The notes under the pieces: generated by a model | Databases searched by the model: none | What the model was told of the DNA's origin: nothing | What the model saw: only the letters and a program-made list of their open reading frames with translations | Shown here: in pieces, positions 54,801-61,270 of the stretch | Layout of the letters: each line of letters starts with the position of its first letter | How positions within the stretch are numbered: position 1 is the stretch's first letter | Made by a program: the position numbers and the translations under genes | DNA from: Microbacterium sp. USTB-Y | Lineage (GTDB): Bacteria; Actinomycetota; Actinomycetes; Actinomycetales; Microbacteriaceae | Direction: 5' to 3' | NCBI RefSeq assembly: GCF_023703415.1 | Contig: NZ_JAGMTU010000004.1 | Coordinates: 372,001-436,000 of the forward strand | DNA length: 64,000 bases

Positions 54801-55857
54801 CGGCGTCGGTCAGCGCTCGCCCGTAGACGTTGCGCCGGTAGGCCGTGACTCCGTACTCGCCGCGGCACAGCGCGGTGTACGCGTCATAGAGGGCACCCGC
54901 CTGTGCGGCCACGCCGAATGCGAACCCGCGCTCCTCCCCTGCCGCCATCGCCGTGCGGAGCCCGGGCTGGGGCGAGTACATGCAGGGCACGAGGTCGAGG
55001 CTGTCGTTGCGCAGGCTCATCCCGTAGGGCTGCCGGTCCGACATGAGCTGCCGCTCGTGCACGAACTCCGCGACCTCGGACGGCAGGTAGACGCCGGAGG
55101 TGACCGGGATCCCGCCGACGGCGTACTGCGTGAGCGCCATCGGGGCGAACAGCTCCCACGCCCCGAGCGGCGCCGAGCCGTCGAGAACCGAGAGCGCGTG
55201 CTGGTAGGAACCGCACAGCACCTCATCGAGATCGTCGAGCGACCGGGCGTCCTGACTCTGATAGCCGACGATGTAGTCCCCGGCGTTCTTCGCGGTCAGC
55301 ACGTGATGGGCTTCCGGATTGTCGCCTTCCAGCCGCCAGCGCACGACGAGCTCGACGTCGTCCGTGCTGGTGCGCAGCTCGATCGCCTGCGGGCCGAGCA
55401 CCTGGAAAGAGGTGAATCCCAGCCAGCTCGGAGCCAGCGGGCCGTAGAGCTCCGGCGCGCTGCCGGACGGCAGCGACCCTTTCAGCACCACCCACTGCTC
55501 GTCGAAGCGGTGCGCGGCGTCCGTCGCCGGGAGCCAGCCGCCGTCGTGCGCGATCTCGAGATCGCGGACGACGGTCGCCCCTCCGTCCCAGGTGGCCTGG
55601 AAGAAGGTCATCCGGTGGTTCGACCCGACCAGCTGCGCGACCTGGGTCACCGCCAGATTCGGCTTGTCCAGCCGTCGCAGTGCATCCGCGTAGGCGCCGG
55701 TCGCCGTGGGTAGTTCCGTTGCCGCGGCCGACGAGCCGCCGGCCTGCGCGCCGAGGACCGGCGGAAGGACACCCGCGATCACCAGCATGCGCAGCACGGA
55801 TCGCCGGCTCCACTGCAGGGGTCCCTCGTCATCTCTCGCACTCTTCCTTGCAATCAT
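51847..55857 (-). CDS. Tat-exported 1336-residue polysaccharide-active candidate with golvesin-type C-terminus
   Basis: A very large secreted protein. The Tat signal reads WSRRSVLRMLVIAGVLPP (Arg18-Arg19). Residues ~45-850 look like the DUF5695 family: a beta-rich lead, then an alpha-helical barrel-like region (residues ~390-700, with FVDVENEDAVR, FSKYWVDLLELFEVTGE and FNPCWAGALLRLAHHAGDP) and a beta-sandwich. Two repeats of a NEW3/CARDB-like beta domain follow (~960-1200). The end (~1215-1330) is a golvesin-C-like carbohydrate-binding domain (STVTWKADLPQPGLYRVSVW). I infer a lyase or glycosidase on an uronate glycan; no catalytic residues can be named. Start ATG 55857 has no Shine-Dalgarno and lies in the AT-rich divergent region. 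Confidence 0.75.
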   Translation of the reverse strand: MIARKSARDDEGPLQWSRRSVLRMLVIAGVLPPVLGAQAGGSSAAATELPTATGAYADALRRLDKPNLAVTQVAQLVGSNHRMTFFQATWDGGATVVRDLEIAHDGGWLPATDAAHRFDEQWVVLKGSLPSGSAPELYGPLAPSWLGFTSFQVLGPQAIELRTSTDDVELVVRWRLEGDNPEAHHVLTAKNAGDYIVGYQSQDARSLDDLDEVLCGSYQHALSVLDGSAPLGAWELFAPMALTQYAVGGIPVTSGVYLPSEVAEFVHERQLMSDRQPYGMSLRNDSLDLVPCMYSPQPGLRTAMAAGEERGFAFGVAAQAGALYDAYTALCRGEYGVTAYRRNVYGRALTDAVHAMADLIAVEPAGDDSVDYIPSFSGWWNRAKGFVDVENEDAVRTAASGVVLSAHYLTGRTGGTLYDRRARPLIEYQVSRKGIGHSPVIGSPVYNDKTQYRLGRIPTDAVNLTALYQLTHGRNAGIQRLAVQATKSGVVGQSRAPFAVPLATYRATGDPAYLAEATLIGRRYVQEQILTPYRGNGQPPGGFAYSFSKYWVDLLELFEVTGEAVFLEGAHREVQRFITQTAVRPVPDQTVTVPVGHVITQQYDWESRSSLPPYPVTGVATETVPAWYVSPSGLTFEALSSFKLGVSAVTDPGGGYVFNPCWAGALLRLAHHAGDPLLADVAHNMVIGRFTTYPGYYGRQFQVAHMKPDFATSGPVGITGYYFHHAPAQLGLAMDYLISESFYRSSGSIEFPHVFEADFAYFKFFAYGHAPGSFFGETGVWPYFPAGLIELDNPLINWIAGVGNGALYLSLTNSAPDAQQVVVDLAGELTGLPRSAAPTIEVIAADGSRSTQAAIDARVTVTVPGHGLLALVVRNVAVQRPELPFDDIVDHGPDSFREVDSDPASDYGLVRGMLLVRPGGQGYDAYVQIDTEQQATLSYRIGGQVAQQAPAKGYPYEWTIPVDDPVKAFAFTVSAGGTTTDEVTLRLPTRIAGAGSEVSGDVVAQATGTAGDRVPLIIEVRNGTAQPIAGSVGLTLPSGWQLDGMVPAIAAPAHATVRVEASVVIATSAALGEVQVAGSLSVPGASPVALRSASIEVIDRRRLVSLASDTEVASGPGATVKLTALVINTGVTPLQGTLALYGATGWTIDQRDAAVVVPPRSDLTHTWTVTAGAGVAPGSSTRFEARLDQTLRRGVLVRMADEGVIVHTQSPWPGYLETGRWYPSGLSGWNGTRTRYSDSDSVGSTVTWKADLPQPGLYRVSVWYPTNPTTTTSAAYVVEHQGGSSEVIVDQTQGAAAWRALGTFRYDAGAPGVVRLEVRSTSIHRVSAAQFVRVGD

Positions 55858-55858
55858 G

Positions 55859-55870
55859 ATGCATATATTG
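55859..55870 (-). promoter_or_regulatory. AT-rich 12-mer, candidate IclR-regulon site 3
   Basis: CAATATATGCAT on the minus strand, 10 of 12 identical to the site at 44616. It lies in the 26-nt gap between two divergent starts, which is AT-rich against very GC-rich flanks. Confidence 0.4.
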
Positions 55871-55883
55871 CAATCCATATGCG

Positions 55884-56948
55884 ATGATGTCAATGGACTC
55901 TTCCGCCGCAGCGCGGACGCCGTCCGCACGGCAGGATCGAGGAGGTACGGAACCGGTGAGAGACCCTTCGTCGCGCGACGGGATACCCGAAGAACTGACC
56001 GAGTACTCCCTCGGAGAGCTGCTCCTGCCCCCGCCGGACCAGCCGGAGCCGGACGACTTCGACGAGTTCTGGCAGGCGACCTTCGAGGAGTTCGGCACCG
56101 GCGCCGTCGCGTGGCGGACCGTGCGGGAGGGGGACGCGACACCGACCCATCGAGTGACCGAGATCCGCTTCGGCTCCTCCGCGGACGAGCCCGCCACCGC
56201 GTTCGTCATGGTGCCGCATGCAGCGGCTGCGATTCGGCGCGGCCTCGTGATCGGGCACGGCTACGGGGGCCGCACGGGCCCCGACGTCGAGCGCGTGCCC
56301 GCGGACACCGCCGCGATCTTCCCCTGCGCGCCGGGAACCCACCCCGATGCCCCCAGCCGCTTCCCGGCGCTTCCCGCCGAGCACGTGCTGGCGGGCATCG
56401 CGCATCGCGACACCTATTCGCTCCGCTTCGCCACAGCGGACGTCTGGCGCGCGGCGACGGTGCTGCTGGACCTGGTTCCTTCCGTAGCAGGCGCCCTCGA
56501 CTTCAGCGGCGGCAGCTTCGGCGGCGGCATCGGGGCGATGGCGCTTCCGCGGGACGCACGCTTCCGGCGCGCGGCACTGGACGTCCCCAGCTTCGGCGCG
56601 CACGCGATCCGGCTCACCCGGCGTTGCACCGGGAGCGGCGAGGCCGTCCGGACGCATCTGCGCACGCATCCCGAGGCACGTTCCACGCTCGACTACCACG
56701 ACGCGGCGACCGCGGCCCGCCGCCTCCGCATACCGGTGCACATCGGGGCCGCCGTTCTCGATCCGGCGGTCGATCCGCGCGGACAGTTCGCGGTCTACCA
56801 CGCGCTCTCCGGGCCGCGACGGCTGACGGTGCGGGCTAACGGGCACATCGACGCTCCGGAGGGCCGGGTCGCCGACGCCCTGGCGGCGCAGGCGGCGATC
56901 GACTTCCTGGCGCTCCCCGCCGACCGGCTGCCGGCTCCGCCGGCCTGA
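55884..56948 (+). CDS. acetyl-xylan-esterase-like alpha/beta hydrolase
   Basis: A 354-residue hydrolase related to the AXE1/cephalosporin-C deacetylase group. After a ~50-residue lead, PEPDDFDEFWQATFEEF is the conserved N-terminal helix of the family; the nucleophile elbow is SGGSFGGG, the Asp region VLDPAVDPRGQ and the catalytic His ANGHIDAP. There is no signal peptide, so it deacetylates internalised oligosaccharides. The start is ATG 55884 (or 55893), divergent from the large secreted protein with a 26-nt gap, so shared control is likely. It ends before a palindromic repeat element. Confidence 0.83.
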   Translation: MMSMDSSAAARTPSARQDRGGTEPVRDPSSRDGIPEELTEYSLGELLLPPPDQPEPDDFDEFWQATFEEFGTGAVAWRTVREGDATPTHRVTEIRFGSSADEPATAFVMVPHAAAAIRRGLVIGHGYGGRTGPDVERVPADTAAIFPCAPGTHPDAPSRFPALPAEHVLAGIAHRDTYSLRFATADVWRAATVLLDLVPSVAGALDFSGGSFGGGIGAMALPRDARFRRAALDVPSFGAHAIRLTRRCTGSGEAVRTHLRTHPEARSTLDYHDAATAARRLRIPVHIGAAVLDPAVDPRGQFAVYHALSGPRRLTVRANGHIDAPEGRVADALAAQAAIDFLALPADRLPAPPA

Positions 56949-56966
56949 GCGCCCCTTCCCCTCTCA

Positions 56967-57020
56967 GCGAGTCGTCCCCTTCAGCACGTCCCATGGACCG
57001 TGCTGAGGGGGACGACTCAC
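56967..57020. repeat. palindromic repeat element copy 2 (bidirectional terminator)
   Basis: A 22-bp stem with two mismatches (56967-56988 and 56999-57020) nearly identical in sequence to the element at 42926-42987 (GCGAGTCGTCCCC then TCAGCACG). It also lies between convergent genes. Confidence 0.85.
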
Positions 57021-57031
57021 AATGGGGGAGG

Positions 57032-57727
57032 TCAGACCTCGGCCAGGCGGCCGTTCTTGAGGCGCAGCCGACGGTGGGCGCGCTTCGCCACCGCCGAGTC
57101 GTGCGTGACCACGATGAGCGTCAGCCCTTCTGCGCAGAGCGACTCGAGCAGCACCAGGGTCTCGTCGCGCATCTCCTCGTCGAGGTTGCCGGTGGGCTCG
57201 TCGGCGAGCAGCACGCGCGGTCTCTTCACGATGGCGCGGGCGATCGCCACACGCTGCTGCTGGCCGCCGCTGAGCTCACCCGGGAGGTGATCGCCGCGGT
57301 CCGCCAGGCCGACGTGAGCGAGCGACTCGTCCACACGGGTGCGCCGCTCCTCCGCCGGGATCCTCCGCGGCACGAGCGCCATCGCCACGTTCTCCCGCGC
57401 GGTGAGCGTGGGGATCAGGTTGAAGCCCTGGAACACGAACCCGATCTCCTCGGCGCGCAGGCGCCCGAGCTCCCGGTTCGACGCCGTGGACAGCTCGGTG
57501 CCACCCAGCGTGAGCGACCCGCCGGAGGGTCGGTCCAGGGCACCGAGCAGCTGCAGCAGCGTGGACTTCCCGCCGCCCGTGGGCCCCTGGATGGTCACGA
57601 ACTCGCCTGCTCTGATCTCCGCGGTCGCGCCGGTCAGCGCCGTGACCGTGCGACCTTTCGTCCGGTAGGTCCGCGTGACGTCGGTCAGCCGGTACAGGGC
57701 CTGCGGCTCGGTCTCGATGATGCTCAT
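57032..57727 (-). CDS. MacB-type ABC transporter ATPase
   Basis: A 231-residue ATPase of the LolD/MacB/FtsE class. Walker A is GPTGGGKSTLLQL, the signature LSGGQQQRVAIARAI, Walker B VLLADEPTGNLDE (the TGNLD ending is diagnostic of this class) and the switch VVTHDSAVA. Start ATG 57727 has AGGAGAG upstream. It lies 32 nt downstream of the FtsX-type permease gene, with which it forms a mechanotransmission-type ABC system acting on an extracytoplasmic substrate such as a peptide, antibiotic or lipoprotein. Neighbouring genes give no hint of the substrate. Confidence 0.92.
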   Translation of the reverse strand: MSIIETEPQALYRLTDVTRTYRTKGRTVTALTGATAEIRAGEFVTIQGPTGGGKSTLLQLLGALDRPSGGSLTLGGTELSTASNRELGRLRAEEIGFVFQGFNLIPTLTARENVAMALVPRRIPAEERRTRVDESLAHVGLADRGDHLPGELSGGQQQRVAIARAIVKRPRVLLADEPTGNLDEEMRDETLVLLESLCAEGLTLIVVTHDSAVAKRAHRRLRLKNGRLAEV

Positions 57728-57759
57728 GATCTGTCGTCTCTCCTGTTCGGGTTCCGGGG

Positions 57760-59268
57760 TCAGGCGGCGGACCGCAGTGCTTCGGCCGGGCTCAGACGAG
57801 CCGCCCGCCATCCGCCGATCGCACCGGCGACGAGGCCGCCGAGGATCGCGAGGCCCACGGCCGCGATGAGGATCGTCACGCTGAGCGGGGCATGCAGCAC
57901 GACCGCCTGCGCGGACTCGCCGAGGCCCCGGAAGGCTTCGCCGCGTCCCCCGCCCTGGAACGCTCCGCCGGCGGCTCCCGCACCGGCCTCTCCGCCTGCC
58001 GCACCCCCGCCTCCGCCGCGTGCGAAGCCGGCAGCCGACGCACCGGAGATCGTGGGCTGGACGAGGTTCACGACGAGGATCCCGACGAGGCCGAGCGCGA
58101 GTCCCGCCGCTCCCCCGATGAGGCCCTGCACGAGTGACTCGCCGGCCACCTGCCGGACGATCCGGCCGTTCGACCAGCCGATCGCCTTGAGGGTACCGAA
58201 CTCCCGGGTGCGCCGGGCGACGCCGGAGAGCGTGAACAGCACGGCGAGGAGCACGGCGACCGCGAGCACGATGATCGACAGCCACGTGCCGAGGCCTTCG
58301 ATCATGCCGGCGGCGCTCGCGAGAGATCCGGAGACGGTCGAGGCGAGGTCCGCCTGTGAACTCACGGTCGCAGTCGGCAGGGCCTTGGCGAGCGCCGTCT
58401 GGACGGAGGCGATGTCGGAGGCGGAAGCCGCCTTCACGTAGACCGTGGACACGACGTCTCCTGTTCCCGCGATCTTCTGCGCGGTGTCGAGAGGCAGGTA
58501 CACGTTCGCCGCGGTGTCGGCGGAATCGGAGGACGAGGTCACGATCCCGATGATCTTGACCGTGGATCCGCCGACATCGATCGTGCTGCCGACACTCAGG
58601 CTCTTCGACGTGGCATACGTGCTGTCCGCGAGGGCGACGAGCTGACCCGCATCGTCTGCGGCGAGCGCGCGTCCCGAGGAGACCTTCACGGAGGACAGCG
58701 GTCCCACGGTCGTCCCCGCGGAGGGATCGACGCCCAGCACCGAGAACGAGTTGAGACCGAAGTTGCCGCCGCCGAATCGCGGCCGCTCGCCCGCGCCCTG
58801 TCCCTCCCCCGTTCCGGACTGCCCCGTGCCGCCCTGCGTGCCTTGCTGCGCGATCCGCCCGTCGAACGTGAGGTTGGTCAGGCTCAGAGCACCGGTGGCC
58901 GCAGCGACGTTCCCCGTGGCCGAGATCGTCTTGACCCCCGCCGCATCGATCGTGCCCCGCGCCGGAGAGGCGCGCAGCACCGAGGTGTTCAAGGTCGTAC
59001 TGCCGTCGCCGGACGCGGCGCCGCCGCCGGCGCCGAAGTCGAAGCGCTGCCCGGTGTCGCTGCCCCGCTGGGCCGGCGCACCGGTCACCGTGAGATCGGT
59101 GCCCACTCCGTAGACCCGCGCGAGCGCCTCCGTCTGCGCATCGCGCACGCCCGCCGCCAGCGCGTTGACGACGATCACCAGCGCGATCGCTATCGCGAGG
59201 CCCACGGCGACGATCACCGTCTGCTTCTTCCGGCCGGCCAGTTCCCGGCGCAGATACGTCCCGTACAT
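57760..59268 (-). CDS. FtsX/MacB-type ABC permease with Gly-rich regions
   Basis: A 502-residue permease. Helix 1 (~12-34) is followed by a large extracytoplasmic MacB periplasmic-core-like domain (~35-325) containing a Gly/Gln/Ser low-complexity stretch (~145-165), then three helices (~335-365, 385-420, 455-490) with SGVARRTREFGTLKAIGWS, the FtsX coupling segment, and LSPAEALRSAA at the C-terminus. A second Gly/Ala-rich loop (~425-455) lies between helices 3 and 4. Start ATG 59268 has GAGGAGAAG upstream. Partner ATPase immediately downstream. Confidence 0.9.
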   Translation of the reverse strand: MYGTYLRRELAGRKKQTVIVAVGLAIAIALVIVVNALAAGVRDAQTEALARVYGVGTDLTVTGAPAQRGSDTGQRFDFGAGGGAASGDGSTTLNTSVLRASPARGTIDAAGVKTISATGNVAAATGALSLTNLTFDGRIAQQGTQGGTGQSGTGEGQGAGERPRFGGGNFGLNSFSVLGVDPSAGTTVGPLSSVKVSSGRALAADDAGQLVALADSTYATSKSLSVGSTIDVGGSTVKIIGIVTSSSDSADTAANVYLPLDTAQKIAGTGDVVSTVYVKAASASDIASVQTALAKALPTATVSSQADLASTVSGSLASAAGMIEGLGTWLSIIVLAVAVLLAVLFTLSGVARRTREFGTLKAIGWSNGRIVRQVAGESLVQGLIGGAAGLALGLVGILVVNLVQPTISGASAAGFARGGGGGAAGGEAGAGAAGGAFQGGGRGEAFRGLGESAQAVVLHAPLSVTILIAAVGLAILGGLVAGAIGGWRAARLSPAEALRSAA

Positions 59269-59365
59269 GCTTCTCCTCTGGGTCACCCTCGTGCTGGTGA
59301 CGCTAGGAGGCGGTTCTGGGGCGCGATGATGGCGAAACTATGCGCGCGCTAAGCACGCCGAGGGA

Positions 59366-60301
59366 TCAGCCTGCCACGAGCGGCAGAACGGATTCCGGGT
59401 CGTGCGATGCCGCAGACGGTGCGCTGTCGCTCGTCGATTGGAGCACCAGGTGCGCCCGCCGGTGCCCGCTCCTCAGGCGCTCCTGCACGCTCCACCCCCG
59501 CAATAGGCCCGAGAGGTAGCCGCCGGCGAAGGCGTCGCCCGCGCCCACGGGCTCGACCACCTCGGTCTGAATCGCGGGCTCGAAGGTTCGGCCCTGCGGG
59601 GAGAAGTCGGTCGCGCCGACGTCACCGTCTTTGACGACCAGGCGCGCGGGTCTGGGGAGGTGCTCGCGCACGTCCTCCGCGGTCCGACAGCCCCAGAGCG
59701 TCTCAGCCTCGTCTCGTCCCACGAACACGATGTCCGCGCGGTTCGCCAGATCGCCGAGGATCGGCGCGGCATCGGCCACCGGCCACAGGCCGCGGCGGTA
59801 GTTGACGTCGAAGCTGAGCAGCGCACCGCTCGCGACGACGCGCGCGAACACCGCGTCGATCATCGCTGCGCAGTCGTCCGAGAGCGCCGGAGTGATCCCC
59901 GAGACGTGCACCACCGCCGTCTTCTCGAGCGGGATCGACGCGATCGACGCCGACGTCATCCGGGATGCGGCGGATCCGGCACGGTAGTAGCTGACGCCGC
60001 GACCCGGATCCTTGAAGAAGACTCCGGTGGGCGCAACCTCATCGAACGACACCCAACGGGTGTCGACGCCCTGCGCCGCGATCTCGCGGTGGACCCGATG
60101 TCCGAGCACATCGTCCCCGAGAGCGCCCACCCACGCGGCCGCGCCGCCGAGCGCCGCCACGTGCCCGGCGACGTTGGACTCGGCACCGGCGGCCCTGAGC
60201 CGGATGCTCTCCGCGTCGATGAGGGACTCCGCCCGGCTCGGCGCCACCATCGCCATGGTCTCGCCGATCGCGACGAGAGCGGGAAAGTCTGCAGTTGCCA
60301 T
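59366..60301 (-). CDS. kdgK: PfkB-family sugar kinase, probable 2-keto-3-deoxygluconate kinase
   Basis: A 311-residue ribokinase-fold kinase. GETMAMVAP and GAESNVAGHVAALGG mark the sugar-binding N-terminal part, SFDVNYRRGLW is typical of KDG kinases, and EPVGAGDAFAGGYLSGL is the C-terminal PfkB signature with the catalytic Asp. Start ATG 60301 has GAGAG upstream, after a GTTGC operator array. It would phosphorylate KDG made by ManD to KDPG for Eda, closing the uronate route. The ribokinase family is broad, so the substrate assignment rests on the motif and pathway context. Confidence 0.85.
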   Translation of the reverse strand: MATADFPALVAIGETMAMVAPSRAESLIDAESIRLRAAGAESNVAGHVAALGGAAAWVGALGDDVLGHRVHREIAAQGVDTRWVSFDEVAPTGVFFKDPGRGVSYYRAGSAASRMTSASIASIPLEKTAVVHVSGITPALSDDCAAMIDAVFARVVASGALLSFDVNYRRGLWPVADAAPILGDLANRADIVFVGRDEAETLWGCRTAEDVREHLPRPARLVVKDGDVGATDFSPQGRTFEPAIQTEVVEPVGAGDAFAGGYLSGLLRGWSVQERLRSGHRRAHLVLQSTSDSAPSAASHDPESVLPLVAG

Positions 60302-60320
60302 CCCGGCATTCTCTCTCACT

Positions 60321-60359
60321 GTTGCCACCTGACGCAACATGCGTTGCACTAGACGCAAC
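60321..60359. promoter_or_regulatory. tandem GTTGC/GCAAC palindromes upstream of the sugar kinase
   Basis: GTTGC at 60321 and 60343 and GCAAC at 60334 and 60355 form two palindromes with centres about 21-22 bp apart, plus an inner GCAAC-ATGC-GTTGC. This looks like a two-dimer operator. The regulator is not identified and the motif is unlike the LacI and IclR candidates. Confidence 0.5.
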
Positions 60360-60466
60360 TAACAGGATCGCGACCCCGACCGGTCCACGCGCGGGATGCT
60401 CTGATCGCCCGCGGCCCGGCCCCGCGGACCCCCTCGCGTCGCGATCGACCACAGGCGATCGGAAGC

Positions 60467-60483
60467 TCATAGGGCGTTCATAG
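60467..60483 (+). promoter_or_regulatory. TCATAG direct repeats upstream of the response regulator
   Basis: TCATAG at 60467-60472 and 60478-60483, 11 bp start to start, matches the spacing of OmpR/PhoB-type tandem sites. They lie about 23-39 nt before the start codon, consistent with autoregulation. Confidence 0.45.
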
Positions 60484-60505
60484 AAACCTGAGGAGAATGG
60501 ATCCC

Positions 60506-61240
60506 ATGAACGATCACGCCACTGAGCTGCGCCGCCCCGACGGCTCCCCCCTGCGGATCCTCGCGGTCGACGACGAGCCGATGCTCACCGACCTGCTCGC
60601 CATGGCCCTGCGCATGGAGGGCTGGGAGGTCCGCACCGCCGGGTCAGGGCTCGAGGCGCTGCAGGTCGCCCGCGACTTCGGCCCCGACGCCCTGGTCCTC
60701 GACGTCATGATGCCCGACCTGGACGGGCTCGGCGTCCTCAAGCGCCTGCGCGAGCAGGGCAACATGGTGCCGGTGCTGTTCCTCACCGCCAAGGACGCGG
60801 TGGGCGATCGGATCGCCGGCCTCACCGCCGGAGGGGACGACTACGTCACCAAGCCGTTCAGTCTCGAGGAGGTCGTCGCCCGGCTGCGGGCCGTGATCCG
60901 CCGTTCCGGCGGGGCGACCACGAGCGAGAGCGACTCGATCCTCCAGGTCGGCGATCTCACCCTCAACGAGGACAGCCACGAGGTGGTCCGCGACGGGGAC
61001 GAGATCGAGCTCACCGCGACCGAGTTCGAACTGCTGCGCTTCCTCATGCGCAACGAGCGCCGCGTGCTGTCGAAGGCGCAGATCCTCGACCGGGTGTGGA
61101 GCTACGACTTCGGCGGCCGCTCCAGTGTCGTCGAGCTCTACATCTCGTATCTGCGCAAGAAGCTCGACGCCGGTCGTGACGTGCCGCTGATCCACACCGT
61201 CCGCGGTGTCGGCTACATGATCAAGGCCCCGCAGCAGTAA
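60506..61240 (+). CDS. OmpR-family response regulator (MprA/TcrX-like)
   Basis: A 244-residue regulator from ATG 60506. The receiver domain has VDDEP (Asp22-Asp23), phospho-acceptor Asp66 in LVLDVMMPDLDG and Lys ~116 in VTKPF. The winged-helix domain (~140-240) has ELTATEFELLRFLMRN and RSSVVELYISYLRKKL, then the RGVGYMI ending. Start 60506 is preferred because AGGAG lies 10 nt upstream; ATG 60497 sits 1 nt from the same AGGAG. It precedes its cognate kinase by 30 nt. The closest named types are actinobacterial MprA/TcrX envelope-stress regulators. Confidence 0.94.
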   Translation: MNDHATELRRPDGSPLRILAVDDEPMLTDLLAMALRMEGWEVRTAGSGLEALQVARDFGPDALVLDVMMPDLDGLGVLKRLREQGNMVPVLFLTAKDAVGDRIAGLTAGGDDYVTKPFSLEEVVARLRAVIRRSGGATTSESDSILQVGDLTLNEDSHEVVRDGDEIELTATEFELLRFLMRNERRVLSKAQILDRVWSYDFGGRSSVVELYISYLRKKLDAGRDVPLIHTVRGVGYMIKAPQQ

Positions 61241-61270
61241 GCCCGCGCACCCGATGGAGTCCTCACGCCG

